From: Xylocopa sonorina
Taxonomy: Eukaryota > Arthropoda > Insecta > Hymenoptera > Apidae
Direction of reading: 5' to 3'
DNA: 64,000 bases
NCBI RefSeq assembly: GCF_050948175.1
Contig: NC_135195.1
Coordinates: forward strand, 10,630,001-10,694,000
Positions within the stretch are counted from its first letter, which is position 1, and each line of letters opens with the position of its first letter. The notes below the pieces were generated by a model. The model saw nothing but the letters and a program-made list of their open reading frames with translations. It did no database searches and was not told the DNA's origin. Below, one piece after another: positions 1 to 10,550 of this stretch. The translations under genes and the position numbers were made by a program.

Positions 1-800
1 GGGGCCGGTTTTAAATTTATCGTCGCCGTAAGGATCCAAGCCTGACGTATATTGTTTTACCGTGAACCGCGGTGCCGTAAAAACTGCATTTCGCCGGACA
101 TGCAGGAAACGAGCGGCAAAAACCGACCACCGCGCTCGCTTTTAATCGAATCAATCTGAAATTACTACCTGCCGCCCGCCTCTAAAAATAATCCCCGCGA
201 GATTAAATAATTCGTTTCACTCATACGAATTTAACTTTCTATCCGCATTCAATTGGTTATCGCATCGTTTCCTTACCTCGAACCCCCGTGGCTACCACCG
301 ATTTTTGCCACTTACCACCGTTGCAGGATTAACGTAACGCGGAACTGCGGTTTTTACTCGTTCTCGCCCGTGGAGTAATTACGTTGCACCGCGTAGTTTA
401 TTAAGATTGGGACTATTCCGATGATTCTACTTTTACTCGCGTTGGGATAATAATCATTCGATACTTCTAATGATCACTTAATAGTTACATAACCCACCCT
501 GGGTTCTTCGCGCATTGCAGGCTCTTGAAATAGTCCCATCACTTTCCTCTGACCTGAAACTTAACGAATAAAAGTTGGACGGTTCCGTGAAATCGCGGAA
601 TCACGTTTAAACGCGTTGGCGGCAATCGGGTAAGCGGCGCCGTTTGCGCCGGCGAATACCGCCACGGTTAGGCACGTATCTGGCGCTGATACGGGAAGAG
701 AGGTGCCAGGGAAGAGGTAGACCTCGCGGATATTAACGCGAGGAAATATTCCGTGCACCGGCAAAAAGTGACGCGGTATTCCATTATCCTCGTCGGCGCG
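1..800. other. Non-coding sequence, nothing specific seen
   Basis: Mixed-composition DNA with scattered stops in all frames. No repeat, RNA gene or exon with recognisable protein content is visible. The minus-strand open frame reaching into this part (561-1310) shows no family motif. Confidence 0.5.
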
Positions 801-1310
801 ATGCAAAACCGGTCGAAATGATTGGATTTTTATCTTCCATCTCGCTCTGGTTGCCCCGGCGTTCCCTGTCCACCGTTCGTGCCGCGTATCGCGGCGCGAG
901 TTTACCGCGTTTCTTCGTTTCTTTCTGGCGCGCGGCGGGAGCGACGAGGAGCCTCGCCGGGGACCAAATCGAAGCGAGAAGGAGAACAGAGGCGAGCGTT
1001 CGCGGGCGCGCGGGCGCACACGAGCACGGGCCGCGCGTGGAGACGCATGTGCGTACGCGAATGTGTGCGCTGTTACCGTGTGACTCATCCAGGTACATTG
1101 CACCCGGTACGTGTCCGGTACAAGCTCGAGTCGGTACGCTGGACGACCGTGCGCGTCCAATATTTGCCCATTTTTCGATCGCGAGCCATCGTCGATTCGA
1201 TTTCGCCATTGATGCCGCGAATCGACTCGTGCCTTACAAGCGAATTTCCGGGGATTCGCGCCCCAGGTAGAAACGGCGCTGCTGTCGACGGAACCTTGGG
1301 AACGTTTCAC
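801..1310. other. CpG-dense block, possible regulatory region
   Basis: GC-rich sequence with many CGCG runs at 885-1040 and several GGTAC palindromes at 1093-1136. A TGACTCA (AP-1-type) match lies at about 1080. Open frames exist on both strands here (818-1270, 822-1376, 561-1310, 784-1209) and overlap one another. They are rich in Arg, Ala and Ser and lack any family motif, as expected when stop codons are rare by composition. A promoter or 5' UTR is possible but unproven. Confidence 0.35.
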
Positions 1311-1860
1311 CGAAATGATTATACCCGGTACTTGCGCACTTTGCTTTCAAATAGTTTAACAATCGTTCGCAAGTAGTTTCTAGGAAACGCATCGCGATCT
1401 TATTTCTAGCGTAGAACGAGAAAGAGTTCGCTTTGAAATTGTTCCGGAACAACGTCGGTTTTCAGCATTCGCGAGCTATCGACGGAAGTTATTGATGGAT
1501 ACACTGAAAATCGTTACTTGGTAGCAAGTAGCTATTGATGAATCGTATACAAGCGTCAAAAACGTTATTTGGGTTGTCGCTTCCATTTCTGGCACTTTTA
1601 ATCAGTGCCAGATATAATTGCTTCGATTTTGGCAATGAAAAGTAGGTCGTCGCGTTATCGACGTGTTACCTATCGAATTAATGGTCGGACACGTTCTCCA
1701 ATGAGTCGCAGTAGGAGATACATAACATTAAGTGAAATTCACGACTGATATAATAAATTTGATCAGCCACTTACTACAAACGAGCAAGTGTGGCAACACT
1801 TTTGATCGGCAGTGCATACGCGTGAGGCATAACGTGTCGTTACGTTAACACGAGAACGAT
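1311..1860. other. AT-richer non-coding stretch
   Basis: Ordinary sequence between two CpG-dense blocks. I see no gene, repeat or RNA structure in it. Confidence 0.45.
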
Positions 1861-2960
1861 ACTAGCCGGCGGACATTCGTTGAACGAACACTCAGCTCGA
1901 TCGCTTCCTACCGGCCTTGTCATTTCCTTCGGACAACGTGTGCGTGCGACCAGAGAAAACGAAGCCATCGAGAGTGGTCGACTTGACTCGGAACGGCGCG
2001 TTGGGAATCGCGTGTGAATTATTAAAAGTCGTCGAGGCGTGCGGTAAATACTCTTCAATCCGTCTTTCTCGCTCCTCCTTCGAGTTTTCAGACCTTCTTA
2101 ACCGCGTCCTCTTCCTATCATCGGTTGGCCTCGCTCTCTCTCGCCTTCTCTCTCGCTCTCTTTCTCTCACCCGTTCATACCCTTTCGTCTTCCGTGCTGT
2201 GCGTCTCCGTTTTTGTCTCTCTCCATCGCGGCAACGCGCCAGTTCGTGTCTCGCTCCGTTTAACTCTATCTTTCTTCAACGCTCTCGGATGGATTCTCGT
2301 CGTTCTCCGTTGCACCTCAAGAGCAATGAACTCTCGGCAGGGTATATCATCAGCGAAGTGATGCTAGTGTGTGCACACGCGAGAGCGCGATCGAGCGCTC
2401 GCGCGCGAGCCCGCGCGCGCGCTCGCCAGGGTACCCGCGCGTGTTTAGCACGGGTGTGTGCCTGAAACGCAACACGTCCCGACTCGCGGGTTTCCACTCG
2501 CACTTTTCCTAGTTCTTTCTTCGTTCGTTCTGTGCACGCGGGCGTACAGGCGCGTCGAACGAAACGAACAAAATGTAATCACGGAGTGCGTGCGGGATAC
2601 GTACGCGGCGCATTCTAGTAAGATTGGTGCACGCGCTGCTACGGTCAGAGGGACGCGGCCACGTGCAGTGCAGAGTGCACACGTCGACCCTAGGCCCGCG
2701 AACACATCTTCGAACTCGCTCGTGCGCTCGTTGCCCGTTGTAAAACGATTGACCTTCCGGGTACGTTTTAACGAGATAGCGCGCGTTGCAATAATAGCCG
2801 GGCGGAGGGTTTCGCGGCTCGTAATTGAAAAGGGAATTTTATTCGTTGGCTCCGATATTACGCCGCGCGTCGAGCCGGCTACGATGAGGCCAACTCCGCG
2901 ACTCCCCAGCCCGGAAACTGGCCGTCCATCTCCTATTCCGCTGCTTTCTCTACCCGCTAG
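1861..2960. other. CpG-dense block with pyrimidine tract and alternating CG/CA run; candidate promoter or 5' UTR region
   Basis: A CT-rich tract at 2060-2285 leads into a run of alternating purine-pyrimidine steps at 2366-2454 (GTGTGTGCACACGCG, then GCGCGC blocks), which is prone to Z-DNA. An E-box CACGTG is at 2660-2665. Open frames at 1917-2465 and 2458-3105 (+) are 182 and 215 residues long but are Arg/Ser/Ala-rich and overlap frames on the other strand, so I do not call them genes. This arrangement resembles promoter-proximal DNA of developmental genes in CpG-rich insect genomes; that is inference. Confidence 0.35.
2366..2454. repeat. Alternating purine-pyrimidine (Z-DNA-prone) CG-rich tract
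   Basis: Nearly continuous alternation of G/A and C/T steps, beginning with a GTGTGCACAC palindrome and continuing through GCGCGCGAGC and CCGCGCGCGC segments. Low-complexity tract; any function is inference. Confidence 0.75.
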
Positions 2961-3840
2961 GCTGCGCTCGATCTTCCCGGGAACGGACAATATTGCTCCT
3001 CGAGTATGTAAATTGAAGCTACTAGCACGGATTCCGAACGTGGGTATACGGTTAGCCCTACCAGTTCCAAGACTCTTTGCGGCAACGCGGTACCACTGGC
3101 GTTAGGTAACTGTAAAGTTTCCTCCTTTTCTTGCTGTTCTTAGTTTTGATTGATAAGTAAGTGACATGTTAATCGACGGTTTTTGAGAAAGTAGTTAAGG
3201 ATCGGTTTCTTGTAACGCGCGAGACTTGGGTAATGTCGAGACGCTGTAACGACGGCGCGATAATACCGTTTTATACTGTTTCAAGGAGAGAGGAAGAATG
3301 GAGCTGGCGTTGGTAGCGCAACGCCATTGAACTGTCGTACAATGTGCTATATGGCACTCGGTGGTCATGCAACGGTAAAATTAAGGGAAATTGATTAAGA
3401 TCGGTTGTTTCACACGTATCAGATCGAACTTGTACACCCTAATTTCCTGGCACGGGTGCAACGCTCGTGATTAATGAGAATTCTTTACCTGAAATGTATA
3501 CTTAGACACGCACGAGCCTCGAATAGTTTTTTTCGAACTTATGTACATCGCAGTTTGAACTGTCTACGGGCGGGACAGAATCGCATTTCTCCCCGCGGCG
3601 ATATTTAAACAGGACGGAATCGTCCGTTTATGCAAACTGTTAGATACCCTCATGAGCGCAGCGATTCTTCCCGCAATGGGCTCGTTATTCACGAGATAAA
3701 AGGCACGGCCGTGGTTACCGCGAAGCGATTTCGTAGCATCAACGAAAACTCGTTCGGCGCACAAACAAGCGCGCCGTAATCGCACGTGCATTTCAAGCGC
3801 AGTGTCTACGTTACATCACACATGTTACGCGTCCAGTACG
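2961..3840. other. Non-coding sequence, nothing specific seen
   Basis: Moderate composition. The open frame from the previous block ends at 3105. The minus-strand frame at 3564-3791 has no recognisable content. Confidence 0.45.
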
Positions 3841-3848
3841 CGATCAGA

Positions 3849-3890
3849 CGCGTGCATATATATGTATATATATATATGTATATGCACGCG
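3849..3890. repeat. 42-base near-palindrome with a TA-rich centre
   Basis: CGCGTGCATATA at the left end is the exact reverse complement of TATATGCACGCG at the right end (12 of 12). The centre is TA/TG-rich and pairs with itself almost completely. Such a sequence could extrude as a cruciform. It lies at the left edge of a CpG-rich patch extending to about 4140. Confidence 0.85.
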
Positions 3891-4770
3891 TTCGTCGACG
3901 CGTTAAACGCACACGAAGGGTGATTATTTCCTTTCTTGCTGACCCGCTGTACCCCTGCCTGTTCTACACCGTGTTTTTTGCGCGTACCCGCGCACACTGT
4001 CGCGTGCTACCCACAGGCACACCAGCGCGCAGGTGCACGGGCTATACGTTCGAGTAAACTTGGAGTACACTCGGGTATTTCTCGTGCACGCGTGTCGTGG
4101 TGCCACGGGTACGCGCGCAACCAGATACGCGAGAAACGAGAGAGAGATAAATGAACGCGCGTAGGTCCATCGCGAGCGAATGCTAATAATATTCACTTCC
4201 TGTAACTCAGTTATATTAAATCACTGCGACCGCCTCTACCGCTTTTCAGCGTTATTACCGTTTTCCTCCATGCATTGCCATTACCTCCTGCCGACAGTGA
4301 GCGTGCGCTTCTACGAGCGCAGCAACGCACCGTCGAGTGAAAAAGCAAAAGAAGCCACGTTTTCTCTGCGCATCCTTTTCTCCCTTGGCTGACACGTCGC
4401 ACCCTATCACCGACCCCATTGTTTCTTATTCCCTTGGCAAACTTTACTAGAACCGCGTACAGCTCTACATATTTCCCAAATATGTTATATAAATACGCCA
4501 TTTGCGCGAATAATACCGGTTCTTCGTTCCTGCGTAGCAAACCGTGCAAAAAGTAACACAACCTTGTCAAGTTAAGTGACGTTCCTTATTCTTCTTACTC
4601 GACGGAGAGAACTTGTTTGTACTTCGTGTAATCTTCACGTTTATGCAAATTGCATTCCCGGGCACTACCTGTAGCGTTACACGTACAGGGTGCGACGATA
4701 TTAACTCGCACGGTTCGTTCGAACTCGAGGATGATTTTTGGCGAGAATCAGTAGCGAGATGCACGCGTAA
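3891..4770. other. Non-coding; CpG-rich to about 4140, then plain
   Basis: The first 250 bases continue the CGCG/CACG-rich texture. From 4180 the sequence is ordinary. The 119-residue minus-strand frame (4211-4570) has no recognised motif and is not called. Confidence 0.4.
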
Positions 4771-4774
4771 CGCT

Positions 4775-4941
4775 ACCCAACGCAGCTAACTCCACTTGCC
4801 CAGGCGGACCAATCTAGTTAAATCTACTTGTACGGCGCGGCGGGCCAATCTAGCGAACTCCACTCGTAAGTAGATTTAGCTAGGCGGGTTGGGTCACTCT
4901 CTGGAGTCTGATCGTGCGGCTAGGCTGGCTGAATCTACTGG
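4775..4941. repeat. Cluster of short diverged direct and inverted repeats
   Basis: At least five related segments of about 25 bases occur: 4775-4800, 4806-4832, 4842-4870, 4868-4893 (inverted) and 4916-4941. They share CCAATCTAG, a CTAA(A/C)TC core and ACTCCACT or AATCTACT. CTAGTTAAATCTACTT (4814-4829) and AAGTAGATTTAGCTAG (4868-4883) are reverse complements at 15 of 16 positions, making a stem with a loop of about 38 bases. This could be a decayed mobile-element end or a repeated protein-binding site. Confidence 0.65.
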
Positions 4942-6090
4942 AACGCACGGCTCGCGCGCGCACGTTATGCCACTGTCTATATCGTCCATCGAACGTGCGT
5001 AAAGATGGCGGATGGCGAAGATCAGGAGCGATCGATCGCCGCGCTCGTATCTTTGCCCCGAAACGAGCAAACGGAATCGAATTTTTTCTCCATTCGAACG
5101 CCCACTCCATTAGCGTTTCCGGACGATCCGGTTTCGCGTACCGGTCTGCACAGGCTCGACTTTATTCGCCGTCCCCGTGTGAATTCGATAACGTCCGGCT
5201 CTCATTCTTTCGCGAACCAGCCTCGCCTCTCTTTTCCGCGCGCACGTGAACTCCTCACACGGCCGTCCCTCGGCTGGCCGCTCGCCTGTGTGCACGTACA
5301 CAGTATCTAGCGGTAAGGACGCAGGCCTTGACCATGAATACGAGTTGGTGGATTGCATAACTATAGTTATGTGCGGTGGCACGACGGTGGCTCTCCCTCT
5401 GACTGTGAAACGTGTCCGTGCACACGCACACAGACGAGAATCGACGATGAGAGCGTGCGAGTGACGGGGCACGTACTCACACGCGTACACGCGCGTCGAT
5501 CGTTGGTGAACGCTTTCTGCTGCGTGTATATACGCGTGAAGCGATGCGGGTTTTTCTGTTCCGTGGCTCGCACATGGCGTACGACCTGTCGTTAAATACC
5601 AGGACGCGGGAACTCTTGTACGACGATGTAAAAACTAATGGTATTAATGAATTCATCGATTGCGTTGCCGCGTTCATTAGCATTGTTCACATGCGGATTA
5701 TTAAACGAAACGGAGCTTCGATACTGCGTGTCCATCCGTAAAGTGTAGTATCGAATACAGCATGATTCGAATTCTATTGCTATTTGTGGACGATGTGACT
5801 GTTGTGAAGAACGGGTCGAGCCATGTTTGGAATCTTTTCTACATAATAGAAAAGGAGATTGATCGTGTGTGTGTGCGTGTACGAGGGTGTGCGTGACCAT
5901 CAACACGTATCGTCGCGAAGTGCACTGCACTCGTCGACATGTCACGTACTCGCGTGTTCGCAGACGGGCGTGTACACGAACGCGCGCACCCCGACGCACA
6001 CCTTGGCGAACGCGCGGGCGCGCGTCCACCACACGCGCGCGTTCAGCGACGCGTTGAAACGAGCGGCATTGCGTACGCAGACGTAAGGCT
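4942..6090. other. CpG- and CA/TG-rich block
   Basis: Contains runs of GTGTGTGTGCGTGTAC type (5861-5890) and dense CGCG/CACG sequence at 5960-6050, with similar patches at 5400-5500. Several short open frames on both strands overlap heavily and carry no family motif. It may be regulatory or transcribed 5' sequence; nothing decisive is visible. Confidence 0.35.
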
Positions 6091-8485
6091 GCGACCTTGC
6101 CTTTAAGCTTCAAACAGCTGTTCGTGGCGGTGTTTTGAGCCATCGTGAAATGGAACGCGAGTAAACGCCGAGGGGTTGCGGGGCGACGGCGGCGAGGGCG
6201 TCGTAACCAGTGGCCTCGAGATCGCGTTCGCACCAGGGGCAGCTTAATGGTCGACGGGTTGACGCATTTTTACCGCCACTTCTCGCGCCCTCGCAATTCA
6301 TTCTATTAGCGGGATACGTTGACTTTTCCCTTTTAATCGAGGATTTCGTGGCAATTTTGTTTCGTTGCGCTTCGATTGAACATTATGCTTGGTAATCGTG
6401 TTTCGAGGGACCGCTCCAACGATGAGAAAACGATTGCGTTGGAAGAGCGAAGCACTTTGGAAATGTTTTTCGACTACGAAATTTAATAGAATTCTTTCGT
6501 GCAATTTACGTCAGGGACGACACGACGTAATATCGCTGATAATTGCGCTTCTCTAATCTCTGAAAATCTCCACGTCACAATGATGGATGACCAGTTAGCC
6601 GATGGAACGTAATGATCCGTGGCGAGGCGTGGTAGCTCGCGCGGGAAAAGCATGCGGTTGTGAAAACGAGAAAATAAGGGCGACCCAGGGTGGCGGAAAG
6701 ACCTCGAGGTGCTTAAGTAACACGAAAAGGTGGAAGGGTCGTTGGAGATGGTCGCGTTTAACGCGAGGTATTCGGAATGAATGGAACCCTCCTACGAATC
6801 GCGTCGTACGTTACTTCACTGTTAACCCTATAGATCTCACACCTATTAATCGTAGCTAGGATTATTTGCAATTCGAATAGGAGATTGCCTTTGATAAAAA
6901 CTGTTGAATCATGGATATTAATCAATGTACCGCGTCTAATACATTTTGTTATAATTAATGGTTATTTAATCTATCGCTTCGCAATTCTTTCGATAGCTGC
7001 AATTGTCAGACTGGAGAGTATTCGCAGCTCGAATACTCCGACTAACGAAGAGCATTAAAATATCATTAGTAATCTTCGCTAGGGAAGAAGTTACATCTAA
7101 GTCTCATAGGTTAACACTGGATACGATTGTTTTATGCCTAATGTATCTCGTTATTGCGGAAATACGAATCTGAAGTTATGTAGGACCCCAAACAATCGCA
7201 CAAGGCAATAAAGCAGCGTGTAGCACAGAAGGATGAAAATGGCTCCGCGTAGCATATGAATTCCAAAGTTGCAACTGCCTCTGACAAATAATAATTAAAC
7301 TTTATCTTAAGTGTAACTCGCGTCTGTCACGTTTCGACCATAACGCGTACAGCCTGAGCAATGTTGCACCGATAAGAACGAAAGTTTCTCATTAGCCGCA
7401 GCGAGAAAATGAGTAAAAAATTCGAGTAAAATCGGCAGGACGCTCGGTTAGATCGTTCTCGCGTGGCCACCATCCGATGCTTCCGGCTCGGTGGACGAAA
7501 ATTAGGAACTTCTGTTCGTACAAATTGGCCATAAATCGCGCGCTATCGCGTCACCTTTATCAGCTAATTCTCACGCTTGGTTCCTCGAAAAAATTGAAGG
7601 GCAGAGTCGCCCTCCTCCCTCGTTCCCTGCCAGCCAGACGTGAGTTATCGGCCGTAACACCCACCGACCCTGATTTTCCACCCACTTGAACGCACCTCGA
7701 ATCCTGCCCCCGCATAAATTCACTCTTTCTCTCGGCATGATTGTTATCTGCAGGATGTTACGGGCCAAAGTTGTGCACGAAGATCCCAGACGAAAGAGAA
7801 AGTCCGTTCGAATTAAGCTGTCCCCGTTAAACAAGATTTACCGCCAACTTATTTTTCATTTAACGCCCGATGGCTGATTAATATTCATTTCTTGACCCCT
7901 CCTACTGTTAAATTCTTCTGAAACTCTTCTCCTACTCTGAAATTCTTTTTAAACGCAAACCACCGTTTGTAATCGAAATTGACCATTTGATCGAACAACT
8001 ATTATTATTTTTGTCTTGGATCACGTTTCGAGAGTGTTAGCTGAGATATAACGGATGGTTTCGCATCGAAGTGACAACAATTCCTCCAAAAGTTTGGAAA
8101 AAAGTGAGGCATCGAACGGGAGCTTCCATTTGAACTCTTCACTTTCTCCTTTTGCTCGAACTCCGCGCATTCCAACAGCCGTTGAAAATAATAACGAGAG
8201 GCTGGGGAAAAAAATGGCCGCAAACCAATCATCAACGATCGCCATTCACCGTCGAACGACAAAAATAGTTTCCGCATAAATTTCTTCGACACTTGAAAAT
8301 AGCCACGGTGTTATATAACGCGCACGCTATCGTCGTCGGGGCTCGCTGATTTTCCACCTGCACGCAGAGAGCCAGTTCGAGCCAGCGCACATAAATTTGC
8401 CCCACCTTCTCTCACGATGATTATCAACGGGAAGTTATTCGACGCAGTTTCACCTACGAACATCCGCGAGATTCTCCATCCAGCA
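6091..8485. other. Non-coding sequence; one unassigned short open frame
   Basis: Mostly plain intron-like DNA. The open frame 8055-8279 (+, 74 residues) reads as a Ser/Asn/Lys-rich, disordered-looking peptide starting MVSHRSDNNSS, but it overlaps two open frames on the other strand (8005-8292 and 8021-8245), has no family motif and no obvious splice signals. I therefore do not call it a gene. Confidence 0.4.
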
Positions 8486-8600
8486 AGAGGAGAAGAAGAA
8501 GAAGAAGAAAAGGAAGAAGAAGAAGAATAAGAAGAAGAAGAAGAAGCAGAAGAAGGCGTAGAAGAAGAAGAAGAAGAAGCAGAAGAAGAAGCAGAAGAGG
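8486..8600 (+). repeat. Imperfect GAA microsatellite, about 115 bases
   Basis: Mostly GAA units interrupted by AAA, TAA, GCA and GGCGTA. The poly-Ser open frame on the minus strand (8311-8685) is simply this repeat translated and is not a gene. Confidence 0.95.
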
Positions 8601-10509
8601 CATCATCCGTGTGCAGATGTACGCGTGTGTCCGTGTCTGGACTCATCCTGGACTTTTCGCGTGTCTTCGACGATTGACCAGCCATTCGTGAACGATGAAT
8701 TCGACGCGAATCGACATCTTTTGATCGGTCGATCCATCGATGGATCGAGATGGATCGTGTGCTGGGAGGGGTGGGGAGTGGTAAAAGGTGGACTGTTCGC
8801 GACGATGGCCGTGGAGCCGATGGTTGTTGCGCCGGAGGAGAAGGGAACGCTCATCAAAGAGGCATTGAACCCAGGATTCCGTGCGAGGACCACCGTGGAA
8901 TAAGAAGCCGTGGCGACTCGTGCGATTCGTTCATTCGAGGGACGTGCGAATCACCGGTTTTCGCGCGCTCGCCTCGTCTACTTTGACGGTCGAGGACCTC
9001 CGGTTTCGCAGGACGACCAGCCGAGGCGGACAGCTCTTCCGCTTCTTCCATTTGACGGACGTTGATGCATTAGCCCTGGCGATACCCGTGCCCATCGCGT
9101 GGAAGGCTGAGAAAGGTCTGCCTCGAAACCGCATACCGTCCCTCCGACAGATTTTCTTCGACAATTTATATGGTTTTTGTGTATCGAAATACCACCGCAC
9201 AATGGTGTACTTGAACGGAACGCGTTGCTGTGACAAGTAGGATTTATTACTTTCACCGTGGGACACGATATCGCGCATTAGACCCACGGTGCCTGTAATA
9301 CGGTGTACGAATTCTTTTCGCGAGAGTCTGAACGCGAAATCGAACCTCCATTTCGATTCGTTTCCGGTTTTCGAGAAATTCCACCTCGTCATTCGTAGAT
9401 CGTAGCCGTCGCGAGGATTGTCCTTGCAACGGAGAACGAGGGGGCCACCGGATAGCGCTCGACGATCGTGAATTCCGCTTCTTCGTCCGGTATCTAGTAC
9501 ACTAGGGGAATTACGTCGACGAAGAACAAACTGGCGATCGGTTCGATTCCAGTTGGGATAAATAGAAGCGTTTCGAAACGCGACGTTATCGATGCTGGCT
9601 TTATGGGCCGTTTGGAATACAAAGGAGAAGGCGTGCTCGTTCAAATTGTTGTACACAATGGCCGAAAGGCCAAACAGGCGAATCACGTAGTTCTCGAATC
9701 AGGTATTCTTGGTACGCACCGCGCGGCTGCAGCCTAGAGGGGTCTGCTGCTAATTTCACGCATTAGCGTCTGCGTGGGCCTAATAGCCTTCAAATTTATA
9801 ACCGACTTTAAATTAATTCCCCCCCGTTAAACCTGGTCCTGATAAACGAAACTCGATTGCGGAATTCCGTTTAACGCTGTGACCGTTGCGAGAATCGCCA
9901 ATGGCTAATGTTCGACTTGTCATTGGTACCCAGAGGGGATCGCGTTCAAATTTATTCGGATACCTGAACAAAACACCCTTTCTGTCTTATATCATATCGT
10001 ATAGATGGTTTTGTTCAATTTTAAAAATAGTTTCAAAGAAATTATTCAGATGATTTAAAAAAAATCATTGGAATTATTTTATAAAGTGACTTTCCGCGCT
10101 TTTCGCAACGGTTCGCTTTTCCAACACTTCTTCGATCACGTTTCTTTAATTTCCCTAATGACGTTGACGAAAATTCCGCGACAATCGGCAAGACTGGCGC
10201 GAACGCATGCATTATGCAACGCAACTTTCGATACGTCCCCGAAACACGTGACTCATTCCGCAGGCCATTAATCATTTTCCGTGACGAACGCTTAAATACG
10301 CGGCGACTGTTCGCGGAATAATCGAACGGGTCGTAAGCAGAAAACGATAAACGCGTGGAATACGGCTCGGTGCCTACGTCCAACTGAGGTACAAAACGGT
10401 CAATCATGCACCTGTCGTGACGTTGGTCACTGGCCAATGCACTCGATGCATTATTATCAAGCCGAAAGAACCTTTGTCCGTTGATCGTTCTCTCTTTTTC
10501 CTTCTATCT

Positions 10510-10513
<4 letters not shown>
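8601..10513. other. Non-coding sequence, nothing specific seen
   Basis: The 251-residue minus-strand frame at 8931-9686 is the longest open frame in the window, but its reading is Arg/Ser-rich with no recognisable domain. It is also overlapped by plus-strand frames at 8881-9240 and 8854-9051, so I do not call it. The rest is plain. Confidence 0.4.

Positions 10514-10545
<32 letters not shown>
10514..10545 (+). repeat. (CT)16 microsatellite
   Basis: Thirty-two bases of uninterrupted CT dinucleotide flanked by GCG and TCTCC. CT/GA runs are bound by GAGA-type factors in insects, but here it may be only a microsatellite. Confidence 0.97.

Positions 10546-10550
<5 letters not shown>

Noticed and set aside
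2458..3105. 215-residue plus-strand frame with a hydrophobic start like a signal peptide
   Set aside because: The rest is Arg/Ser/Pro-rich with no domain, and the minus strand is also open over most of it. More likely part of a CpG-dense non-coding block.
5746..5758. 13-base match to U2 snRNA (AAAGTGTAGTATC-like)
   Set aside because: No similarity continues on either side. A word this length is expected by chance when all snRNA positions are considered.
8311..8685. Poly-serine minus-strand open frame
   Set aside because: Produced entirely by the GAA microsatellite.
8931..9686. 251-residue minus-strand open frame
   Set aside because: No domain recognisable, overlapped by frames on the other strand, and composition typical of this CpG-rich DNA.
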